DNA of 10,875 bases, taken from Actinomycetota bacterium. Lineage in GTDB: Bacteria; Actinomycetota; Actinomycetes; Streptosporangiales; Streptosporangiaceae. Every line of letters begins with the position of its first letter. Positions within the stretch are counted from its first letter, which is position 1. Positions 7,126 to 10,875 of the stretch are shown here, piece after piece. The stretch is taken from assembly GCA_003541285.1 (NCBI GenBank), contig DPMS01000649.1, positions 649 through 11,523 of the forward strand, given 5' to 3'. A program made the position numbers and the translations under genes. The notes beneath the pieces were generated by a model, which was given only the letters and a program-made list of their open reading frames with translations, had not been told where the DNA came from and made no database searches.

Positions 7126-7139
7126 GCGTCCATGGACGC
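7126..7139. promoter_or_regulatory. Perfect 14-bp palindrome upstream of the sulfatase operon (candidate operator)
   Basis: GCGTCCATGGACGC is its own reverse complement. A second layer of symmetry flanks it, AGCGC at 7123-7127 and GCGCT at 7142-7146. It ends 29 nt before the sulfatase ATG, where a dimeric repressor would block transcription. No convincing -35/-10 pair was found beside it, and no regulator gene is adjacent to the operon. Confidence 0.4.
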
Positions 7140-7248
7140 AGGCGCTACCGATGAAACGCGGCTGGACGGCGTGCCGCCTCACCCACGCAGGGTGATCCTC
7201 CCGGCGGCATGTCCGTGAATGACGAACCGGCTTGCCCCCGGACCCGGC

Positions 7249-7784
7249 TTACCTGGGCGCCGCCGTTCCCGGCCCGCGCGCGGCCTTCCAGGTGGCGGTG
7301 CGGGAACTGGTGTATTCGTCATAATCGGCCGGTGTCCGCAGCGCGGGCAGGACGGGCGCCGTGCGCAGCCGCTCGGCGGGGACCGGCAGCTGAGCGGTCA
7401 GCTGGGCGTTGATCTGATGGATGTGGGAAACCTCGGCGGCAGCGGGATTGGGGCCGCCCGACACCGGGACGGCAACGCCGGCCAGCGGGTCGCCGGTCCG
7501 CGGCGTCTGCAGGGTGAGCGCATCGCCGACGCCGGGGGCGGCGGCGTCCCGCCTGGTGAGCGCCGGCAGCCCCCATCGCATCTCCACGGTCTTCAGGACC
7601 GAGGTGTGATCGAGCGGCATCGCGCCGGCCGCGACCCGGAAGACTGTGCCGGCCGGGATCAGCGGCGAGACCAGGACGGCGGGGACCCGGACGCCGAAGC
7701 GGGTGAAGTCGAAGCCGGACTCACCGGGCGTGCCGTCCGGCGGCACCGCCCCGGACGGCGGCGGCACGTGGTGGCAGCAGGACC
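7249..7784 (-). pseudogene. C-terminal fragment of a phospholipase C/acid phosphatase family phosphoesterase
   Basis: The minus-strand frame ending at TAA 7249 matches only the last third of the phosphoesterase (PF04185-type) family. It contains HHVPPP, then DGTPGESGFDFTRFGVRVPAVLVSP, PLDHTSVLKTVEMRWGLP, the PRTGDPLAG element and a tail with ADYDEYTSSRTATWKA. Intact members have some 400-550 residues, with the catalytic Asn and metal ligands mostly before this part. Just upstream of HHVPPP the expected DEHGG-like block is lost (it reads EFRSCC), and the frame enters an unrelated gene fragment on the other strand. So the 5' two thirds are missing and the break is near 7780-7790. It cannot encode an active enzyme. 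No promoter or start is assigned. Confidence 0.75.
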
Positions 7785-8213
7785 GGAACTCGACAACGGC
7801 GGGAAGGTGACGACCGGCGACTGGAGCGTTTCCAGCGTACTGTCCCACGAGGTGCTTGAGATGTTCGTCGACCCAACTGCAATCTGTGGGCCAATGACGG
7901 CAAGGGATCGGCCTACAGCTTCGAGGTGTGCGATCCGGTCGAAGCCCCCACTTACCCGGTCAGCGGTGTCTCGGTTTCCAATTTCGTGACGCCGTCATGG
8001 TTCGATCCGCTGGCCCCGGCGACTGCCCAGTTCGACAAGCTGGGCCAGCTCAAGTCCGCGTTCAGCATCCTCAAGGGCGGTTACGTGGTGTATGAATCCG
8101 CGGGCCGCCAGAAGCAGAAATCCGGCGAGGAGTTTCCTGCCTGGCGCACGGAGATGAAGAGCGGTCCGCTGGCACGCACCAGGCGCCGGCTGGCACAGGT
8201 GGCCGCTCTCTGA
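7785..8213 (+). pseudogene. 5'-truncated, frameshifted HEVLE-motif hypothetical protein
   Basis: Two overlapping plus-strand frames make one conserved hypothetical protein. The first reads SSVLSHEVLEMFVDP, and it is lost after about 7880. The next frame continues NLWANDGKGSAYSFEVCDPV, followed by SNFVTPSWFDPLAP, then FSILKGGYVVYESAG, to a stop at 8211-8213. Adding one A to the AA at 7881-7882 restores one frame (DPTANLWANDGKG). The family, which I know only as hypothetical proteins, has an HExxE-like possible metal site here. The segment before WSVSSVLSHE is absent, and the sequence runs into the antisense phosphoesterase fragment, so the gene has lost its 5' part as well as its frame. A sequencing error could explain the frameshift but not the truncation. 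Confidence 0.7.
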
Positions 8214-8215
8214 AC

Positions 8216-8255
8216 GCTCAGGGCCGCCAGCCGGAAGCTCAGGGCCGCCAGCCGG
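8216..8255. repeat. Tandem 19-bp direct repeat (period 21) at the end of a small gene
   Basis: Bases 8216-8234 and 8237-8255 are identical copies of GCTCAGGGCCGCCAGCCGG separated by AA. On the minus strand the second copy holds the last codons and stop of the 96-residue gene (GWRP and TGA at 8241-8239). The first copy repeats these just after the stop, in the 25-nt gap before the opposing pseudogene end. It looks like a slippage duplication. Confidence 0.85.
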
Positions 8256-8529
8256 CCTTCTCCAGCGCGTCGGCGGCGAACCGGCCGATGCTGGTGCGCT
8301 CACGATCTGGTTTGGCCAGCTCCGCGGTCACCATGTCGGCGGTGCAGAGCAGGTACCCGTAATCGCGCAGCACCTCCGCGATGATGGCCGCACGGCCAAG
8401 GTCGACCTCGAACGGCCCGGCGAAGTCGAAGCCCTGCTCCGCCGGTTCGCCGGTCCCCGCATGCCTGCCCGCTTGGCTGTGTGGCAACGTCCCCCTTGCG
8501 GCTTGTGGTTCGCCTGCGCCCGCCACCAT
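8239..8529 (-). CDS. Small hypothetical protein
   Basis: A 96-residue protein I do not recognise. The first 35 residues are low-complexity (Gly, Ala, Glu, Pro). The rest looks like a folded domain: FDFAGPFEVDLGRAAIIAEVLRDYGYLLCTADMV, then AELAKPDRERTSIGRFAADALEKAGW, which alternates helix-like and strand-like segments. The ATG at 8529 has a strong ribosome site, GGAGG at 8540-8536, 6 nt away, which argues for a real gene. Start codons farther upstream in this frame have no such site and would overlap the next gene. The last 21 bp are duplicated after the stop. It lies 56 nt downstream of another small minus-strand gene and may be cotranscribed with it. Confidence 0.6.
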   Translation of the reverse strand: MVAGAGEPQAARGTLPHSQAGRHAGTGEPAEQGFDFAGPFEVDLGRAAIIAEVLRDYGYLLCTADMVTAELAKPDRERTSIGRFAADALEKAGWRP

Positions 8530-8535
8530 CGGCTC

Positions 8536-8540
8536 CCTCC
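8536..8540 (-). promoter_or_regulatory. Ribosome binding site that decides the start of the 96-residue gene
   Basis: GGAGG on the minus strand (within GGAGGGAG, 8540-8533), 6 nt before ATG 8529. This is the best-spaced site in the small-gene patch. Confidence 0.6.
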
Positions 8541-8585
8541 GCAGCGCCCCAGCCAAGCCCAGCCTGGCGCGGTAGCTCTGAAGCC

Positions 8586-8795
8586 TTAAACATCCCCACC
8601 GTAAGCCGGCTGAACCCCCCGCCATCCGAGTGGCTGCCAGCGCTGCCCCAGCCTGGCACGGATCCGCTCCAGGCCATCCCCGGCCGGCTCGATCGACTCC
8701 GCCGCAGCCCTGAGCGACTGGCGCAGATACTCGCCGAACTCTCGCTCCGACTGGATTCCCCCGGCTAGGGCGGATACATCGGACCTGCCATGCAT
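8586..8795 (-). CDS. Short protein with an actinobacterial 'REFGEYLR...AAESIEPAGDGLERIRARL' segment, probably truncated
   Basis: A 69-residue frame. Residues 20-50 (SEREFGEYLRQSLRAAAES, then IEPAGDGLERIRARL) form an amphipathic stretch that I recognise from the N-terminus of larger actinobacterial hypothetical proteins. In those it precedes a Pro-rich linker and membrane segment. Here the frame ends 22 residues later (QRWQPLGWRGVQPAYGGDV and stop) with no membrane part, so it may be a remnant. The start is uncertain: ATG 8795 is taken as the last Met before the conserved part, with only GGGC before it, and the frame stays open farther upstream. No biochemical role can be given. Confidence 0.45.
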   Translation of the reverse strand: MHGRSDVSALAGGIQSEREFGEYLRQSLRAAAESIEPAGDGLERIRARLGQRWQPLGWRGVQPAYGGDV

Positions 8796-8891
8796 GACGC
8801 CCAGCACATCACCAGCCACGTTAAGAGCACCCAAAGAGAGGGTCAACGAAGGAAGCCGATCCTGCCTGCGAAACCCTGATGGACTGGTGAT

Positions 8892-8917
8892 GCCCGGTGA
8901 CCGGCCGCACCCCGGGC
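8892..8917 (-). terminator. Candidate terminator hairpin after the SDR gene
   Basis: On the minus strand GCCC-GG-GGTG pairs with CACC-GGGC around an 8-nt loop: 8 base pairs with a 2-nt bulge, starting 15 nt past the SDR stop. No U-tract follows, which is common in actinomycetes, so termination is only likely. Confidence 0.35.
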
Positions 8918-8932
8918 TGGCGCCGCTGTGCG

Positions 8933-9715
8933 CTACCGCAGGTAGGAGGCCCCGTTGAGATCCAGGATGGTGCCACTGGCCCACTCGGCCTCCGGGGATG
9001 CCAGGTACAGCACGGCCGCCGCGACCTCATCTGCGCGGGCGACCCGGCCGAACGGGCTCTGGGCGCGGATCTCGTCGCCTGATGGCCCGGCCAGCTGCCG
9101 GGCCGCCATGTCCGTGTCCACATAGCCCGGTGCCACCGTGGCGACCGCGATCCCGTGCGGCGCCAGAGCCCGGGCCAGCGACTGGCCGAACGCGTTCAGC
9201 CCTGCCTTGCTCGCCCCGTAGGCGGGCTGGCCTGGCTCGCCACGGAAAGCGCCCCGGGAGGAGACATTGATGATCCGGCCGCCGTCGCGGGGGATCATGT
9301 GCTGGACCGCGCACCAGGTCACATTCGCGGCGCCGACCAGGTTGACGGCGAGCGTCGCCTGCCAGGCCGCCTGCCACCGCTCGTACGACACCCCGGTAAT
9401 CGGGTGCGGGGTGAACACGCCAGCGTTGTTCACCAGGACATCCAGGCCGCCAAGGGCCTCACTGGCCTGGTCCACCATCCGGCGCACCGCCTGCGGATCA
9501 GCCAGATCTGCCTGCACCAGGCAATGCCCGCTGCCGGGCAGCCCGGCCAGCACCTCAGCGGCCAGCGCGGCCGAGCGGCCATGGTGGACAGCGACCCGGT
9601 CGCCCCGCTGCGCGAACGCTTCCGCGATCGCGCGGCCGATCCCCCTGGCCGCGCCGGTGACCAGGACCGCCCTTCCGCTCACCTGACCGACTCTAATGGC
9701 GGCTGGTACCGTCAT
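8933..9715 (-). CDS. Short-chain dehydrogenase/reductase (classical SDR)
   Basis: A 260-residue NAD(P)-dependent oxidoreductase of classical SDR length. It has the dinucleotide motif TGAARGIG (20-27), the D70 acidic position after the third strand, NNAG (96-99), the active-site tetrad N125, S153, Y166 and K170 (YGASK), and PGYVDTDM (196-203). An Arg-containing HHGRS segment at 44-48 suggests NADPH rather than NADH. The C-terminus (SGTILDLNGASYLR) is close to the FabG-like SDRs, where it is usually a DGG loop. The substrate cannot be told. ATG 9715 gives an 11-residue extension; GTG at V12 (9682), just before SGRAVLVTG, is an equally normal SDR start. A GGAG lies 13 nt before the ATG, too far for certainty. 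Divergent from the receiver-domain gene. Confidence 0.9.
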   Translation of the reverse strand: MTVPAAIRVGQVSGRAVLVTGAARGIGRAIAEAFAQRGDRVAVHHGRSAALAAEVLAGLPGSGHCLVQADLADPQAVRRMVDQASEALGGLDVLVNNAGVFTPHPITGVSYERWQAAWQATLAVNLVGAANVTWCAVQHMIPRDGGRIINVSSRGAFRGEPGQPAYGASKAGLNAFGQSLARALAPHGIAVATVAPGYVDTDMAARQLAGPSGDEIRAQSPFGRVARADEVAAAVLYLASPEAEWASGTILDLNGASYLR

Positions 9716-9798
9716 GCCTGAAACCAGGCTCCATATGGCTGTTTTCCTGGCAGGCCAGTGGTTGCAGCGGGCCGGCGATCGGTGTGCTCACGCGGAGC

Positions 9799-9803
9799 GG
9801 AGG
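9799..9803 (+). promoter_or_regulatory. Ribosome binding site of the receiver-domain gene
   Basis: GGAGG, 7 nt before ATG 9811. It decides against the earlier in-frame ATG at 9784 and the out-of-frame ATG at 9806. Confidence 0.65.
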
Positions 9804-9810
9804 CCATGGA

Positions 9811-10518
9811 ATGGCGACCAGTGGGGCCAACGGGTTCATCGCCGCCGTTGCTCAGCTGATCGGGGCCATCGTCTGGCCAGCCGTGGTGGTAGCCGTTCTC
9901 CTGCTGTTCCGCACCCAGCTTGCGGACTTCTTCGGCCACCTCGGTTCGTTCAGCTTCTCCGGGCCTGGCGGCGTCAGCGTGTCAGCGAACCGCGCGGTCC
10001 GGGCGGCGGCCGCGCTGGGCGCTGCGACGGCGACCCGCGCATCCGCTAGCGGCGCACTCCACGAAACGACGGCCGACTCGCGCGGCCTCGCCGCCGCTGT
10101 CCCGGGCCGCGGTGAGCAACGCAAGATGCAGGGCTCGCGTGTCCTGTGGGTGGACGATAATCCGGGCAACGACCTGTTCGAGCGGCAGGTGTTCGAAGCG
10201 CTCGGCATGCATGTCGACACCGCGGAGACCACCGAGGATGCGCAGCGGATGGCCGCCCAGCACCGTTACGACCTGATCATCTCGGACATGGGCCATCCGG
10301 TGAGCGGGCATGCCGAGACCGATCCGCACGGCGGGTACACGCTGCTTGCCCGGCTGAGAAAGGACGGCCAGGTGGCGCCTTTCCTCATCTACACCCGTCC
10401 GGACGGGCAGGAAGGTGCGGCGGAGGCGTTGCGGCACGGCGCGTTCGACTACACCACGATGCCGCAGCAACTGCTCACCGCCGTGACGCGAGCCCTGGTC
10501 AGGAGCCCCGGCAGTTAG
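9811..10518 (+). CDS. Membrane-anchored receiver-domain protein lacking the conserved receiver Lys
   Basis: A 235-residue protein. Residues 8-33 (LIGAIVWPAVVVAVLLLF within) are one membrane span. It is followed by a short amphipathic FRTQLADFFGHLGSFSF, the Gly-rich GPGGVSVSA, and an Ala-rich linker to about 105. Residues 109-232 are a response-regulator receiver fold: acidic pair D115-D116 (VLWVDDNP), phosphoacceptor-type D159 (LIISDMG) and T195 (FLIYTR). The Lys before Pro is replaced (TTMP, M217). The loop after D159 is lengthened and carries H162, H167 and H173. Receiver domains of this kind, ending with Pro-Gln-(Gln/Glu)-Leu and without Lys, form an actinobacterial subfamily, so the loss is probably not a recent defect. 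There is no DNA-binding domain and no histidine kinase nearby. It probably signals at the membrane by protein contact; phosphorylation is doubtful. Confidence 0.82.
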   Translation: MATSGANGFIAAVAQLIGAIVWPAVVVAVLLLFRTQLADFFGHLGSFSFSGPGGVSVSANRAVRAAAALGAATATRASASGALHETTADSRGLAAAVPGRGEQRKMQGSRVLWVDDNPGNDLFERQVFEALGMHVDTAETTEDAQRMAAQHRYDLIISDMGHPVSGHAETDPHGGYTLLARLRKDGQVAPFLIYTRPDGQEGAAEALRHGAFDYTTMPQQLLTAVTRALVRSPGS

Positions 10519-10532
10519 CCGCTGTGGCGCCT

Positions 10533-10566
10533 GTTGCGCGTGAGCCAGGATGGGTAACGCCGCAAC
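10533..10566 (+). terminator. Candidate terminator hairpin after the receiver gene
   Basis: GTTGCGCGT (10533-10541) pairs with ACG-C-CGCAAC (10557-10566): nine base pairs with one bulged C and a 15-nt loop, starting 14 nt after the stop. There is no U-tract, and the long loop lowers confidence. Confidence 0.3.
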
Positions 10567-10583
10567 GGCGGGACGGGGACACA

Positions 10584-10589
10584 TACGCT
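10584..10589 (+). promoter_or_regulatory. TANNNT -10 element for a leaderless start
   Basis: TACGCT fits the actinobacterial -10 form TANNNT and ends 6 nt before the GTG at 10596. That is the spacing seen when transcription begins on the start codon. No ribosome site precedes this GTG, which supports a leaderless mRNA. Confidence 0.4.
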
Positions 10590-10595
10590 AGCCGG

Positions 10596-10760
10596 GTGGA
10601 TACCGGCGGCTGGGCCGAGCGCCGCTTCGAGCCGGTGCGCGAGATCTTCGCCCGGACGATTGCCGGGCAGGGCGGGACCGGGGCGGCGGTTGCCGCGAGG
10701 TGGGACGGCACGTGGCTGGTGGACCTGTGAGGCGGGCCAGCCGACGCGGCCGCGGTGCAG
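10596..10760 (+). pseudogene. 5' fragment of a serine hydrolase (beta-lactamase/EstB-like), stopped by TGA
   Basis: From GTG 10596 the frame reads VDTGGWAERRFEPVREIFARTI, then GTGAAVAARWDGTWLVDL, and ends at TGA 10728-10730. This is the start of class C beta-lactamase-like serine hydrolases, which continue DLWGG-ADxA. Here the codons after DL are TGA-GGC-GGG followed by PADAAA, so a TGG Trp codon has apparently become TGA. Beyond ADAAA (about 10760) the similarity fades in all frames, and the SxxK catalytic block expected some 25 residues later is not seen. So the gene is broken by more than the nonsense codon. The remaining 44-residue peptide has no catalytic residue. Alternatively it is a real tiny protein, which I think less likely. 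Confidence 0.5.
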
Positions 10761-10875
10761 TGCTCAGGCGTGGATGCGGTGGGACGATGGGCAGCCATGA
10801 CCGGGCGCGAGCGCGGTCGAGAGCGCTTTCCGCTCCTGCCTGGGACTGCCGGCCCTGGACGATTAGCACTGGACG

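Noticed and set aside
7219..7880. A long plus-strand frame leading into the HEVLE-motif fragment as its possible N-terminus
   Set aside because: It is antisense to recognisable phosphoesterase codons up to about 7780 and is low-complexity; only the part after the junction matches the hypothetical family.
8481..8768. A 95-codon plus-strand frame over the two small minus-strand genes
   Set aside because: It is Pro/Arg/Ser-rich without a family signal; the minus strand has a strong GGAGG start site and a recognised conserved segment.
1..10875. CRISPR arrays, tRNA or rRNA genes, transposases, attachment sites and integrases
   Set aside because: I looked on both strands and saw no repeat-spacer arrays, no cloverleaf-like or rRNA-like sequence and no transposase or integrase motifs.

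Overview
The window is about 70% G+C, with strong third-position GC bias, GGAG-type ribosome binding sites and actinobacterial families (PaaX regulators, an AtsD-type sulfatase, a receiver domain of an actinobacterial type). It looks like chromosomal accessory DNA from a high-GC actinomycete, probably a soil organism. The genus cannot be read from the sequence alone.

Left part (1-1861): the 5' part of an FAD monooxygenase of the salicylyl-CoA / 2-aminobenzoyl-CoA type (minus, running off the left edge), a divergent RidA-fold gene, and a convergent PaaX-family repressor. Together they look like one end of an aryl-CoA catabolic cluster. The RidA-fold protein has Met where active RidA enzymes have the substrate-binding Arg.

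Centre (1911-7096): a tight three-gene minus-strand operon. It reads sulfatase (966 aa, an N-terminal DUF1269-like membrane hairpin module fused to a Cys-type AtsD-like sulfatase), then a radical-SAM anaerobic sulfatase-maturating enzyme with a SEC-C tail, then an aquaporin-family channel. Gaps are 6 and 14 nt. A perfect 14-bp palindrome lies just upstream of the first gene. The maturase would convert Cys256 of the sulfatase to formylglycine. The channel may carry the neutral product or another small solute. This operon is the best candidate for an undescribed system in the window.

Right-centre (7249-8932): a patch of gene debris. A C-terminal phospholipase C-family fragment (minus) abuts a 5'-truncated and frameshifted HEVLE-motif protein (plus). 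Two small minus-strand hypothetical genes follow, and a 21-bp tandem duplication copies the end of one of them.

Right part (8933-10875): an SDR oxidoreductase (minus), a divergent membrane-anchored receiver-domain protein that lacks the usual receiver Lys, and the start of a serine hydrolase (beta-lactamase-fold) gene interrupted by TGA where the family has Trp. The last 145 nt hold nothing I can assign.
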